From an uncultured beta proteobacterium (GTDB lineage Bacteria; Pseudomonadota; Gammaproteobacteria; Burkholderiales; Burkholderiaceae), in assembly GCA_903875135.1 (NCBI GenBank), contig CAIQUZ010000032.1, positions 1-39,908 of the forward strand: DNA of 39,908 nucleotides, read 5' to 3'. Below, piece by piece: positions 17,018 to 26,323 of this stretch. How positions within the stretch are numbered: position 1 is the first letter of the stretch; every line of letters starts with the position of its first letter. The translations under genes were made by a program, and so were the position numbers. Under the pieces are notes generated by a model that was not told the DNA's origin, searched no databases, and saw only the letters and a program-made list of their open reading frames with translations.

Positions 17018-18153
17018 TGAAGCAGATCAATCCTTTTTTATGGTCCCAACGACTAACGACGAATGGTTTAGTTGGGGCCTTTTTCTATTTGATGATATCC
17101 GCGCTTCCGATTGGGGCTCAAGCAGAGCGTATCAAAGATATTGCTAACGTTGCAGGGATTCGTGATAACCAATTAATGGGTTACGGGATCGTTGTTGGTT
17201 TAGATGGAACCGGTGACGTTAGTCCTTTAACGACTCAGGGGATTATCAGTGCCATGATTCAGTTGGGTGTTAAGTTGCCGCCCGGCGTCAATCTTAATGC
17301 TAAAAATATTGCAGGTGTGGCTGTTACGGCGGTACTACCACCCTTTGCACAACAAGGACAAACCTTAGACGTAACAGTTTCTTCTTTGGGAAGTGCGAAG
17401 AGCTTACGTGGCGGAACATTACTCATGACAGCATTAAAAGGTGCTGATGGCGCAATATATGCAATGGCTCAAGGAAATTTATTAGTTGGGGGTGCTGGTG
17501 CATCTGCTGGAGGAAGCTCAGTGACGGTGAACCATTTAAACGCTGGGCGTATTGCTGCCGGTGCGACAGTTGAAAAAACGGTCGACGTGGCTGTGGGTCA
17601 GGGAGATACCGTGGCTTTAGAGTTGCGTGAAGCCGACTTTACTACCGCGAGCCGAGTAGTCAGTGCCATTAATAGTCGGTTTGGTCAAAATACCGCCGCT
17701 GCCATGAATGGCCGAGTTATTATGGTGCGAGCGCCCATGGATTACGATAATCGCGTTGGCTTCCTCAGTGATTTGCAGTCTTTAACGGTTAAAACTGCAG
17801 ACAATATCGCTAAGGTGGTTCTTAATGGTAGAACAGGCTCTGTTGTCATGAATCAGTCGGTAACGGTGAAAGAGTGCGCAATTGCACATGGCAACTTATC
17901 GGTTGTCATTAGTACGAACAACGAGGTAAGCCAGCCAGGTGCTTTTTCTAGTGGACAAACCGCAGGTGTAAGTAATTCCCAAATAGACATTACTGCCCAA
18001 CCCGGTTTGGTCGTGCGTTTACCGAATTCGGTTTTATTAGCAGATGTGGTTAAAGCGCTGAACTCGATTGGAGCAACGCCTCAAGACTTGTTAGCCATCT
18101 TACAGGCGATGAAAGCCGCTGGTTCTTTAAATGCTGAGCTAGAAATTATTTAA
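17014..18153 (+). CDS. flgI: Flagellar P-ring protein FlgI
   Basis: This 379-residue periplasmic protein starts with a cleavable signal peptide (hydrophobic segment about 19-34, likely cut after GAQA). Mature FlgI hallmarks follow: ERIKDIANVAGIRDNQLMGY, GIVVGLDGTGD and the C-terminal VVKALNSIGATPQDLLAILQ. It assembles into the P-ring around the distal rod with help from FlgA. The start overlaps flgH by 4 bp. Two adjacent ATGs are present; the first fits the overlap. Confidence 0.97.
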   Translation: MMKQINPFLWSQRLTTNGLVGAFFYLMISALPIGAQAERIKDIANVAGIRDNQLMGYGIVVGLDGTGDVSPLTTQGIISAMIQLGVKLPPGVNLNAKNIAGVAVTAVLPPFAQQGQTLDVTVSSLGSAKSLRGGTLLMTALKGADGAIYAMAQGNLLVGGAGASAGGSSVTVNHLNAGRIAAGATVEKTVDVAVGQGDTVALELREADFTTASRVVSAINSRFGQNTAAAMNGRVIMVRAPMDYDNRVGFLSDLQSLTVKTADNIAKVVLNGRTGSVVMNQSVTVKECAIAHGNLSVVISTNNEVSQPGAFSSGQTAGVSNSQIDITAQPGLVVRLPNSVLLADVVKALNSIGATPQDLLAILQAMKAAGSLNAELEII

Positions 18154-18162
18154 GGTCAACAT

Positions 18163-19107
18163 ATGTCCAATTTTCCGATGAATACAACCGATCAGACTAA
18201 TACTTTAGCCATTGATGTTAAAGGCTTGGCCAATATTAAAAATGCGGCAAAACAAAATTCGCCTGATGCATTAAAGGCCGCTGCTCAGCAGTTTGAGGGG
18301 CTTTTTGTCAATATGTTGATTAAATCGATGCGAGCAACGATACCGTCCAGTGGGTTAAATGACAGTTCTGCCCAAAAAATGTATACCGGTATGCTCGATC
18401 AACAATTAAGTCAAACGATTGCTCAGCGTGGCATTGGTCTAGCGGATATGATGGTCAAGCAATTAAAGGCACGTGAAAATACGATTGCTCCCCCCGATGC
18501 CTCTCAAATATCGAATGTGCCACAAGCGCAGTTAAGTGCAATTCCTGAGGAACAAAGCCCGATTGCACAGATGGAAAAGTATCAAAAGCAACTCGCTATA
18601 AAGGCGGCACAACAGCAGCAAAACCCTTCATTAGGAGCGAAAATTTTTGGTGGGGTAAAAGATTTTGTTCAGGCGGTTGCAGATGGAGCACAGGAAGCCA
18701 GCCAAATGACCGGTATTCCATCCGCCTTTATTACAGCCCAAGCCGCCTTAGAGAGTGGTTGGGGAAAACGGCAGATTTTAAATAGTGATGGATCAACTAG
18801 CCATAACTTATTTGGTATTAAAGCTGGTCCAGGTTGGACGGGTAAGGTCGCAAAAGTATGGACTTTAGAATTTATCAATGGTTCTTATCAGAAAGTACAG
18901 GCCAGCTTCCGATCCTATGACTCTTATCAGGAATCTTTTAAAGATTATGCAAACCTTCTCGTAAAAAGTCCTAGATATCAATCAGTTATTGCCAATGGCC
19001 AAACGGCAGCTGGTTTTGCGAACGGTTTACAGAGTGCCGGTTATGCAACTGACCCAGGATATGCTAATAAATTGAAAAGCATCATCCAAAATATTGGTGT
19101 ATCTTAA
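18163..19107 (+). CDS. flgJ: Rod cap and peptidoglycan hydrolase FlgJ (two-domain form)
   Basis: The 314-residue FlgJ has both classical domains. The N-terminal rod-capping domain (about 30-105) includes QFEGLFVNMLIKSMR; a Gln-rich linker follows. The C-terminal glucosaminidase domain (about 170-314) has the catalytic Glu at residue 197 in AALESGWGK and NLFGIKAG further on. It opens the peptidoglycan layer so that the rod can pass. The dual-domain architecture is typical of beta- and gammaproteobacteria. The gene lies 9 bp after flgI. Confidence 0.97.
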   Translation: MSNFPMNTTDQTNTLAIDVKGLANIKNAAKQNSPDALKAAAQQFEGLFVNMLIKSMRATIPSSGLNDSSAQKMYTGMLDQQLSQTIAQRGIGLADMMVKQLKARENTIAPPDASQISNVPQAQLSAIPEEQSPIAQMEKYQKQLAIKAAQQQQNPSLGAKIFGGVKDFVQAVADGAQEASQMTGIPSAFITAQAALESGWGKRQILNSDGSTSHNLFGIKAGPGWTGKVAKVWTLEFINGSYQKVQASFRSYDSYQESFKDYANLLVKSPRYQSVIANGQTAAGFANGLQSAGYATDPGYANKLKSIIQNIGVS

Positions 19108-19137
19108 TAAAATATTTCTCATGTTTTTTTGAATACT

Positions 19138-19145
19138 GCCGTAAA
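19138..19145 (+). promoter_or_regulatory. Possible sigma-28 -10 element before flgK
   Basis: GCCGTAAA lies 25 bases before the flgK start, in the 63-bp gap after flgJ, and closely resembles the FliA -10 (GCCGATAA). No TAAA -35 element is found at the expected distance, so this is a weak candidate for the extra late promoter that flgKL often has. Confidence 0.25.
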
Positions 19146-19170
19146 TGGTATGTAAGCAAGGAAAAAATAA

Positions 19171-20877
19171 ATGACAGACATTCTCTCGATTGCAAGTACG
19201 GGTATCGCTGCGGCTCAAACGGCGATTAACGTTACTGGCCAAAATATCGCCAACGTTTCGAGCGTAGGGTATAGTCGCGAACTACTCAATCAAACGACGG
19301 CCACTGCTGGTGGTGGAACGCAGGTCGTGAATGTCAGTAGAGTTTATGATGAATTTTTAGCTTCCCAAGCCAATACGGCGACCACGACTAGTAGTAGCTC
19401 GAATGTTCAATATGCCCAAATTCAAAGTTTAAATGGCATTTTGACAGATCCAAGTGCTGGTATTTCAACAGCGCTTTCAGGATTTTTTAATTCATTACAA
19501 AATGTTGCCAACCTACCGTCAGATCTTCCTTCTCGCCAGACTGCAATTGGTATGGCTCAGAGCCTTATCGGAGCTGTAAATAATGTTCAAAAAACGATAG
19601 ACGACATTAATACGAATATTAATACTCAATTGCAACAAAGTGTTACTAGGATTAACGATTATGCTAGCCAGATTTTGACATTGAATAGAGCGATTACAGG
19701 TACAACCGACTCTTCAACGTTAAATAGCTTAAAAGACCAACGAGATTCAGTGATTAATTTGTTGAGTAAAGAAATCAAAATCACGGTCAACTCCAGTAGT
19801 GGACAATATATTGTTTCTGCAGGCAATGGAATTCCTTTGTTAAATAGTTCAACAACTTTCCCCTTTGGAATACAAACCTCTGCCACCAATCCTAATAATC
19901 AGGATGTTACCTATAATGGGCAGTTTGGCGCCACTTTAAGTGCCAAAAGTATGGCTGGTGGAATCATCGGTGGCTTGCTCGATTTTAGACAAAACATACT
20001 CCGCCCAGCTCAGAATAGTGTGGGTTTAGTGGCTTTAGGCTTTGCAACAGCAATCAATAAAGCTCAAGCACAAGGAAGCTCTTTAGTATTGCCGACACCA
20101 CCAGCTTTGGGACCAACGCAGGGTACTGATTTATTTTCGGTCGTAGGTTCTGGTAGTTTACCTGGACAAATATCAGTAACTGCAAGCTCCTCAAACCATG
20201 CAGGCGCACCTACAGTGACTGCATCACTTATTCATACAAATGATGTTTCTCAAGTCAAGCCAACTGATTACACTCTCACTTTCGATGGCACCAACGTATC
20301 CTTGATGAGAAATTCTGATCAGACCATCGTGGATACTAAACCAATCACCAACACACAGCCACAACTAACGGCTGATGGGATGAGTATTTCTGTGCCAATT
20401 GGAGTGAGTGTTGGGGATGCGTATATCGTTAGCCCAACCGCAGATGCTGGAAGAAATCTTCGCTTGGTGAATACTGATCCTCTAGCCATTGCCGCTGCAG
20501 CATCACCAAGCTCTGCCCTATATCAAGGTCGTACGCCACCGATAACGACGGTAAGTCCTGGTGATAACACGAATATGGCGAATATATTAGGCGTACAGAC
20601 TTCCAGACTGCTTAGTAATGGAACTAATACACTCGATGATTCTTTTAATTCATTTATTAGCTCCATCGGCAGTCAAGCCCATGAACTGAAGGTGAAAAGC
20701 GATTTTGACACTACCGTTCAGATCAAGTCTTCTCAGGCTTTACAGAATGTCAATGGCGTGAATTTAGATGAAGAAGCTGCTAATTTGATTCGTTATCAGC
20801 AAGCTTACCAAGCCTCTGGAAAGGTGATGCAAATTGCCAAGCAGATGTTCGATAGTTTAATGACCATCACGCAATAA
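19171..20877 (+). CDS. flgK: Hook-filament junction protein FlgK (HAP1)
   Basis: A 568-residue FlgK. The N-terminus (LSIASTGIAAAQTAINVTGQ, then NIANVSSVGYSRE) and the C-terminus (NVNGVNLDEEAANLIRYQQA followed by YQASGKVMQIAKQ) are characteristic. The central Ser/Thr-rich beta region is of near-standard size. It forms the first junction layer between hook and filament and needs FlgN as chaperone. AAGGA lies upstream of ATG 19171. It is followed 15 bp later by flgL. Confidence 0.97.
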   Translation: MTDILSIASTGIAAAQTAINVTGQNIANVSSVGYSRELLNQTTATAGGGTQVVNVSRVYDEFLASQANTATTTSSSSNVQYAQIQSLNGILTDPSAGISTALSGFFNSLQNVANLPSDLPSRQTAIGMAQSLIGAVNNVQKTIDDINTNINTQLQQSVTRINDYASQILTLNRAITGTTDSSTLNSLKDQRDSVINLLSKEIKITVNSSSGQYIVSAGNGIPLLNSSTTFPFGIQTSATNPNNQDVTYNGQFGATLSAKSMAGGIIGGLLDFRQNILRPAQNSVGLVALGFATAINKAQAQGSSLVLPTPPALGPTQGTDLFSVVGSGSLPGQISVTASSSNHAGAPTVTASLIHTNDVSQVKPTDYTLTFDGTNVSLMRNSDQTIVDTKPITNTQPQLTADGMSISVPIGVSVGDAYIVSPTADAGRNLRLVNTDPLAIAAAASPSSALYQGRTPPITTVSPGDNTNMANILGVQTSRLLSNGTNTLDDSFNSFISSIGSQAHELKVKSDFDTTVQIKSSQALQNVNGVNLDEEAANLIRYQQAYQASGKVMQIAKQMFDSLMTITQ

Positions 20878-20892
20878 TTTAGGAAATCGATC

Positions 20893-22266
20893 ATGCGCAT
20901 TAGCACCTCTAACTTTTATGATAACAGTACATTGCAACTAAATAATTTGCAAAGCACCATTACAGATTTATCGCAACAAATTTCTACGGGTAAAAAGGGA
21001 GTTACTCCTCAGGATGATCCATCGGCAGCAGTACAAATTTTAAGTTTGTCTCAAACAACATCGTTAAATGTTCAGTTGAGTAAAAACAGAGTTGCTTTAG
21101 GTAACACACTTGGCGAAGCCTCTCAAGCCATGGGGGGGATGATTAATAATCTAACTAGTGTTAATGAACAAGTCCTTTCTGCTAGTAATGGCACCTTAAA
21201 TGCCGTTGATCGGGCCAACGTTGCTCAAAATTTACAGGGTTATCTTGATGGTCTTCTCGGACTTGCCAATACCAACGATGGTGCAGGGCATTACATCTTT
21301 GCAGGGTTTAATGTAGCAACTCAACCTTCCAACCCGGTGACCAATGCTACCGATATCAATACATCGATTGGGGTGGCTGCAAATAGTCCTGGAGCAACTA
21401 TTACAAGCATTCAAACGGCTGCACAAAATGCCATTAATAGTAATTCGAATTTATCGGCAAGTGCAAAAACAGATGCTTTGGATACCTTAAGAACACTGGT
21501 TGCCCTGTATGCACGCTCTGATATTACAAGCGCATCACCTGTGAGTAGTTTTGCTAGCAACTTAATTGGCGCACTTTCCGTGTCGGCGGGGGCATTACCT
21601 ACATTGACTTTAACCGGAATTACTGCAACAACCCAAAGCTCAGGTGTTTTACAGGCTGATGCTGGCTCAGACCCTAATAAATCCATCACAGCTTCTACTG
21701 GTGGGGTATTAAGTTTTAATTTAAGTACCATTTCTAATGGTACTACTGCGAACTCATTAGGATCCCCTACTGGATTGGTTACCGTTGGTGGAACTCCAAC
21801 TCCATATAATCTGTATTCTTATAACGGAACATCTAGCTCAGCGCAGATTCAAGTTGATGTGGGAAGAACTGCTGGTCTTGGGGTCACTGTTGGAACTTTA
21901 TTTGGTACGGATGCTAATAATTTTTTAAATAAACTTAGTAAAGCTATTGCTGTTCTAAAAAGTCCCACCCAAACGACAGCCGACTCTCTCACAGCGCTGC
22001 AAGATTTAGGTGGTTCTTATACGACGACACTGAATAATGTCTTACAAGCACAGTCTCAAGTTGGTATTACGCAAAATCAAATGACTGAAATTGATACTTT
22101 AAGTACAACGAAGAATAATGAAACAGCGAAAGTTTTATCTTCTTTGCAAGATACGGACTATAACAAAGCCTTATCCGATTTGGCTCATCACCAACTTGAG
22201 TTGCAAGCTGCTCAAAAATCATTCCAGCAAATTAGTAACTTATCGTTATTTAATTATATTAATTAA
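20893..22266 (+). CDS. flgL: Hook-filament junction protein FlgL (HAP3)
   Basis: This is a 457-residue flagellin-like junction protein. The N-terminus (MRISTSNFYDNSTLQLNNLQ, then LSQQISTGKKGVTPQDDPSA) and the C-terminal helix (DYNKALSDLAHHQLELQAAQ) match FlgL. It is longer than the 317-residue Salmonella protein, the extra length being in the variable middle region (about 170-330), where Ser/Thr/Gly-rich surface domains are usual. It is the last gene of the flgB-L operon. Its stop codon overlaps the stop of fliR from the opposite strand, leaving no room for a terminator. Confidence 0.96.
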   Translation: MRISTSNFYDNSTLQLNNLQSTITDLSQQISTGKKGVTPQDDPSAAVQILSLSQTTSLNVQLSKNRVALGNTLGEASQAMGGMINNLTSVNEQVLSASNGTLNAVDRANVAQNLQGYLDGLLGLANTNDGAGHYIFAGFNVATQPSNPVTNATDINTSIGVAANSPGATITSIQTAAQNAINSNSNLSASAKTDALDTLRTLVALYARSDITSASPVSSFASNLIGALSVSAGALPTLTLTGITATTQSSGVLQADAGSDPNKSITASTGGVLSFNLSTISNGTTANSLGSPTGLVTVGGTPTPYNLYSYNGTSSSAQIQVDVGRTAGLGVTVGTLFGTDANNFLNKLSKAIAVLKSPTQTTADSLTALQDLGGSYTTTLNNVLQAQSQVGITQNQMTEIDTLSTTKNNETAKVLSSLQDTDYNKALSDLAHHQLELQAAQKSFQQISNLSLFNYIN

Positions 22267-23051
22267 GTTTTCGTAAAGTTGGAGGTAATGATGCGGATGG
22301 TCTCAATTCCATCGGTCAAGTTTTTGACAAATGGTGGAAACATGTAAGGGATGCTGATGAGTAGCATCACCAATCCGATAGCCATCGTTACTGGAAATCC
22401 AATCCCAAAAAGATTCAGTTGAGGTGCGGCTTTGGTTAGGACACCAAGCGCAATATTGGTAATGAGAAGGGCGGTCACAATGGGTAAAGAAAGTTGCAGG
22501 CCAATGCTAAATATCTTTGCACCTAAATAGGCCATTTCTTTAAAGCCTTTAACATTGAGACTGACTTGATCAATGGGTACGGAATAAAAGCTATTCACCA
22601 AAGAGTCAATCACCAATAAATGCAAATCAGTATTTAAAAAGAGTAGGATTAAGACCATGGTAAGTATTTGGCTAATGACTTGAGTTTGCGCTTGAGTTTG
22701 CGGATCGTAAAAAGTAGCAAAACCCATACCCATTGACATGCTGATCAAATCACCCGTTAATTCAATCGCGGTAAAAAAGATACGCATGACAAAGCCGATG
22801 GTAATACCAATGATAAATTGATTGAATAGACTACTTAGCCCAAAAAAAGAAAAAGGATCGATAACTGCATGGTCGGGAAGAACTGGTGCGACTAAGATAG
22901 AAATTGCTAACGCCATGCCGATGCGCGCCATCATCGGAAAGCTACTTTCGCTAAAGAGCGGTGCGCTACTAAATAGGCCAAGGATGCGTGACAAAGGCCA
23001 CATAAAAGAGACCACCCATGTCATGAGCTGATCAGTTGTTATTTGAACCAT
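22263..23051 (-). CDS. fliR: Flagellar export gate protein FliR
   Basis: This 262-residue membrane protein has about six hydrophobic segments. FliR-typical elements include FMWPLSRILGLFSSAPLF near the N-terminus, IGITIGFVMRIFFTAIE, and GMGFATFYDPQTQ. With FliP and FliQ it forms the helical core of the export gate. It is the final gene of the fliF-R operon and ends tail to tail with flgL, sharing 4 bp. The ATG at 23051 gives the expected N-terminus. Confidence 0.97.
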   Translation of the reverse strand: MVQITTDQLMTWVVSFMWPLSRILGLFSSAPLFSESSFPMMARIGMALAISILVAPVLPDHAVIDPFSFFGLSSLFNQFIIGITIGFVMRIFFTAIELTGDLISMSMGMGFATFYDPQTQAQTQVISQILTMVLILLFLNTDLHLLVIDSLVNSFYSVPIDQVSLNVKGFKEMAYLGAKIFSIGLQLSLPIVTALLITNIALGVLTKAAPQLNLFGIGFPVTMAIGLVMLLISIPYMFPPFVKNLTDGIETIRIITSNFTKT

Positions 23052-23064
23052 GTGAAATTAGGGA

Positions 23065-23334
23065 TTAACCACCAAAATTGGCGATACTAATAATCGTGGC
23101 GCGAAAGTAATCCGTGAAGGTAGACAGCATCCAGGGGCCAGCTACAACGAGGGTTACCATGATGCCCAGTAATTTGGGGATAAAAGAGAGCGTGGCTTCA
23201 TTAATCTGTGTGGCGGCTTGAAAAATACTGACAATCAAACCAACGACTAATGCAACCATCAGTAGCGGGCCTGCCATATAGATTGCGACTTCTAAGGCAT
23301 GTTGTGTTAGTGCGAGAGTTTGTTCAGGGGTCAA
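23065..23334 (-). CDS. fliQ: Flagellar export gate protein FliQ (TTG start)
   Basis: This 89-residue protein has two transmembrane helices (about 15-38 and 53-74) and the strongly conserved VSIFQAATQINEATLSFIPK. It is part of the FliPQR export core. The family N-terminus (TPEQTLALTQHALEVAI) is preceded by a TTG at 23334, which must be the start; an ATG seven bases upstream is out of frame. AGGA lies six bases before the TTG, so the ribosome-binding site decides in favour of the rare start codon. Confidence 0.96.
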   Translation of the reverse strand: MTPEQTLALTQHALEVAIYMAGPLLMVALVVGLIVSIFQAATQINEATLSFIPKLLGIMVTLVVAGPWMLSTFTDYFRATIISIANFGG

Positions 23335-23342
23335 GTTTCATC

Positions 23343-24107
23343 CTATAAGAAGCTTTGTGCTAAGGAACCTAATAAGAGTTGCCAGCCATCAACTAGCACA
23401 AAAAGCATCAACTTAAACGGTAGAGAAACAATGGAAGGGGGAACCATCATCATTCCCATGGCCATCAATACACTGGCCACCACCATATCGATAATTAAAA
23501 AAGGTATAAATATTGTAAAACCAATTTGGAAGGCGGTCTTTAGTTCGCTAGTGACAAACGCGGGTACAAGGATCGTCAATGGGACATTACTGGCATCTTG
23601 CAAGCTAGGCATATTGGCCATTTTGATATAAAGAGCTAAATCTGCCTGCCGGGTTTGCTTGAGCATGAAATTTTTCAGAGGCACAGTTGCTTTTTCCATT
23701 GCCTCGGTTGTCGAGATTTGATTGGCAGAAAGGGGTTGATAGGCATTTGAATAAATATCATCGATCACTGGGCTCATGATGAAAAATGTTAAAAACAATG
23801 TAAGCCCAATCAATACTTGATTTGGCGGCGAGCCTTGAGTTCCAAGAGCTGAACGTAACAGGGATAAAACGATAATGATGCGGGTAAAGCTCGTCATCAT
23901 GAGGATGATGGAGGGTAAAAAAGTCAGTGAGGTGAGTAGGATTAATAGTTCAATAGACAGGGTGTAGGTTTGTCCACCACCAGGGCCTTTACCGACATTG
24001 AGTCCTGGAATTCCTTGCGCCATCACTTCAGGCGCAAAAAAAAGGCCCGCTCCAAGTACAAATAGAAAAAAGTGCAGTACTCTTGTTTTTTTCATTGAAT
24101 CAAGCAT
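23343..24107 (-). CDS. fliP: Flagellar export gate protein FliP
   Basis: The protein has 254 residues. FliP uniquely among the gate proteins has a cleavable signal peptide; here a hydrophobic segment at about 10-29 ends near VMAQG. Conserved parts include [40 protein letters not shown] and the C-terminal [16 protein letters not shown]. It overlaps fliO by 8 bp and precedes fliQ by 8 bp. Five to six copies surround the export pore with FliQ and FliR. Confidence 0.97.
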   Translation of the reverse strand: MLDSMKKTRVLHFFLFVLGAGLFFAPEVMAQGIPGLNVGKGPGGGQTYTLSIELLILLTSLTFLPSIILMMTSFTRIIIVLSLLRSALGTQGSPPNQVLIGLTLFLTFFIMSPVIDDIYSNAYQPLSANQISTTEAMEKATVPLKNFMLKQTRQADLALYIKMANMPSLQDASNVPLTILVPAFVTSELKTAFQIGFTIFIPFLIIDMVVASVLMAMGMMMVPPSIVSLPFKLMLFVLVDGWQLLLGSLAQSFL

Positions 24108-24426
24108 TCTGATTCTTTTTCGTGAGAAGGTATGTTTTTAACCAGGACTGATTAGGGTCGGTCTGTCCCTCAGCTATTTCTGGGGGATTAGGAAGCGTCA
24201 TCAAATGATTAATTGAGCTTGCTGTAATGCCTAATAAGACCCACGTACCGCCAACTTCCACCAAAGCAAGCCGCTCTTTAGAGCCCAGTGCAATGGAGGA
24301 TTTAATATGAATCAAGCTATGGTTACCGGGAAGATTCGTTTGGATGCGACGAATGAGAAAAGCAAAGCCGACAATAACCACTAATACAAGCAGCAAAGAA
24401 AAACTTGTTTGAACTAACGGTCCCAT
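24100..24426 (-). CDS. fliO: Flagellar export gate assembly protein FliO
   Basis: A 108-residue protein with one N-terminal transmembrane helix (about 7-25) and a short cytosolic domain containing [20 protein letters not shown], the characteristic FliO/FliZ motif. It helps FliP fold and assemble. Its start overlaps the fliN stop (TAATG) and its end overlaps fliP by 8 bp. Small size and position between fliN and fliP support the assignment. Confidence 0.93.
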   Translation of the reverse strand: MGPLVQTSFSLLLVLVVIVGFAFLIRRIQTNLPGNHSLIHIKSSIALGSKERLALVEVGGTWVLLGITASSINHLMTLPNPPEIAEGQTDPNQSWLKTYLLTKKNQNA

Positions 24427-24794
24427 TAACGATTTAACTTCCGAATCCGTTCAGCTGGCGTAATGATGTCTGTTAAACGAATACCAAATTTATCATTAAT
24501 CACAACTACCTCACCTTTAGCAATCAAAGTACCATTCACTAAAATATCTAAAGGCTCACCGGCTAAGCCATTTAAACCTACAACAGAACCTTGGGAGAGT
24601 TGTAGTAAATTTTTAATCAGAATTTTTGTCCGACCTAATTCAACGGTCAGTTGAACGGGGATATCTAAAATAAAATTGATATCTTGCGCATTGGTTGAGC
24701 TCCCTGATGTTTCAGAAAAATCCTGAAAAACATTGGTGCCAGCGACTTGAGCCTCTTGTGAGGATTCGGTTACGTTTTCATTTTCTTCAGCCAT
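24426..24794 (-). CDS. fliN: Flagellar motor switch protein FliN
   Basis: This is a 122-residue C-ring protein. After an acidic, Gln/Ser-rich N-terminus (about 40 residues), it shows the SpoA fold: INFILDIPVQLTVELGRTKI, then LSQGSVVGLNGLAGEPLDI and KFGIRLTDIITPAERI. FliN and FliM build the lower C-ring and bind FliH/export complexes. AAAGG precedes ATG 24794. It lies 26 bp after fliM. Confidence 0.97.
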   Translation of the reverse strand: MAEENENVTESSQEAQVAGTNVFQDFSETSGSSTNAQDINFILDIPVQLTVELGRTKILIKNLLQLSQGSVVGLNGLAGEPLDILVNGTLIAKGEVVVINDKFGIRLTDIITPAERIRKLNR

Positions 24795-24820
24795 TACTTT
24801 GCCTTTAATTATTTACTATG

Positions 24821-25783
24821 TTATTGATTAACGAAAATAAGATTTTCAACGCGAATTGCATACTGATCTTCATTTTGGCCATAACTCCCCCTGATGATGG
24901 GAACACCGTCAACTTTTAGTTCGATCATCGGGGGTATTTGTACGGGAATCACGTCGCCCACTTTAAGGTGCATCACTGCGCGAAGAGTCGAGGGGATGGT
25001 GCACAAATCGGCCACAGCCTCGACTTCAGCAGCAGTAATCTGCTGCTTTAATAAACCACCCCAAACTTCATCTTCGTTTTCAGATTGACCTTGTAGGTCA
25101 TTCGCTAATAAGTCGCGGATCGGTTCAATCATGGAGTAGGGGAAACAGAAATTCACGAGCCCGCCAATCGCTCCAATATCAATTCTGAAGGTGGTAATTG
25201 CCACTAACTCGGTAGGTCCAGCAATGTTGGCAAATTGAGTATTAATTTCAGAGCGTATAAACGACATACTGATTTTATAAACCGGCTCCCAAGCCTTACT
25301 GTAACTGTCGAAAATAATATTGAGTACCCGTTGAATGGTTCTTTGTTCAGTTGGTGTAAATTCACGGCCAGTTCCTTTTACTTGAAACCGTCCATCGCCA
25401 CCAAAAAAATTATCCACAAACAAAAAAATCAGATCCGGATCAATCACAATGATCGCCGTTCCACGCAGTGGCTTAATTTGGATTAAGTTAATATTCGTCG
25501 GTTGGGCTAAGGTTTTAAGAAACTCGCCGTATTCTGTTACTTTAATCGCCCCAGATGAGACCTCGGAGGATCTTCTCAGAAAGTTAAATAAGCCAATACG
25601 CAGCAAGCGTGTAAAACGTTCATTAATGAGTTCAAGGGTTGGCAAACGACCGCGACCAATGTACTGCTGTTCTGCCAGGTTAAATTCTTTAACTTCACCG
25701 TCATATAGCTTGTCATCACTCGAAGTGTTGACGCCCTCTAAGAGTGCGTCAACTTCATTCTGAGAGAGAATACCTTCAGCCAT
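24821..25783 (-). CDS. fliM: Flagellar motor switch protein FliM
   Basis: A 320-residue switch protein. The first residues include ILSQNEVDALL, the short helix that binds phosphorylated CheY, so a chemotaxis system must be encoded outside the window. A CheC-like middle domain follows (LPTLELINERFTRLLRIGLF), with a C-terminal SpoA domain. FliM links FliG to FliN and transmits the reversal signal. It follows fliL with 3 bp between them. Confidence 0.98.
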   Translation of the reverse strand: MAEGILSQNEVDALLEGVNTSSDDKLYDGEVKEFNLAEQQYIGRGRLPTLELINERFTRLLRIGLFNFLRRSSEVSSGAIKVTEYGEFLKTLAQPTNINLIQIKPLRGTAIIVIDPDLIFLFVDNFFGGDGRFQVKGTGREFTPTEQRTIQRVLNIIFDSYSKAWEPVYKISMSFIRSEINTQFANIAGPTELVAITTFRIDIGAIGGLVNFCFPYSMIEPIRDLLANDLQGQSENEDEVWGGLLKQQITAAEVEAVADLCTIPSTLRAVMHLKVGDVIPVQIPPMIELKVDGVPIIRGSYGQNEDQYAIRVENLIFVNQ

Positions 25784-25786
25784 GGT

Positions 25787-26284
25787 TTATTGAACGACGA
25801 AGCTAGTAAATAAAACTTCGCCAACTTTGACGGGTTCAGCATTTTTCACAAATGGTTCCTCAAGCGCTGCTTTTAACTCGTCTTTTAGTGCTTGTTTACC
25901 CTCGTCATCAGAGACTTCATCGGCAGTTTTATTACTGAGCAGCATGAGTAAACGACTTCTTGCTGTTGGTAAATAGACTTTAAGCTTTGAGCCTTCTTTT
26001 TCGTCTTCCATTTGCAAAGTGATACCGATTTGAAGGTATTGCCCCCCACCCCTTAAATTTAAAGTAAACGAATCAAGAACTATATAGATTGGATCCTTAG
26101 GAGCAGCAACTTTTTTTTCTACCTCAGCATCAGCAGGTTCTTTTTTCATGCCGAGGAAGTAATATCCAGCTCCTCCAGCCAAAAGTAAAACAACGACACC
26201 GATGATGATAAACAGCATCTTCTTTGATTTTTTAGGAGCTTCTTCGCCCTCTACTGGCGCTTCTTTGGGTTTTGCAGTTGCCAT
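25787..26284 (-). CDS. fliL: Flagellar basal-body-associated stator-support protein FliL
   Basis: This is a 165-residue protein. A Lys/Glu/Pro-rich cytosolic N-terminus precedes one transmembrane helix (about 24-45: a run of I/V/L ending in GYYFLG). A periplasmic domain follows with DSFTLNLRGGGQYLQIGITLQ split over two strands and the C-terminal VLFTSFVVQ. FliL encircles and stabilises the stator units. It is between fliK and fliM, the usual place. The ribosome-binding site is weak. Confidence 0.95.
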   Translation of the reverse strand: MATAKPKEAPVEGEEAPKKSKKMLFIIIGVVVLLLAGGAGYYFLGMKKEPADAEVEKKVAAPKDPIYIVLDSFTLNLRGGGQYLQIGITLQMEDEKEGSKLKVYLPTARSRLLMLLSNKTADEVSDDEGKQALKDELKAALEEPFVKNAEPVKVGEVLFTSFVVQ

Positions 26285-26323
26285 AGTTGTTTAATATTCT
26301 CAAAATTTGTTAATAAAATTGTG

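Noticed and set aside
16322..18153. Possible sheathed-flagellum or sodium-type outer ring genes (flgO, flgP, flgT, motX, motY)
   Set aside because: No such genes are found next to flgH/flgI or either stator; the operon has only the standard L- and P-ring proteins.
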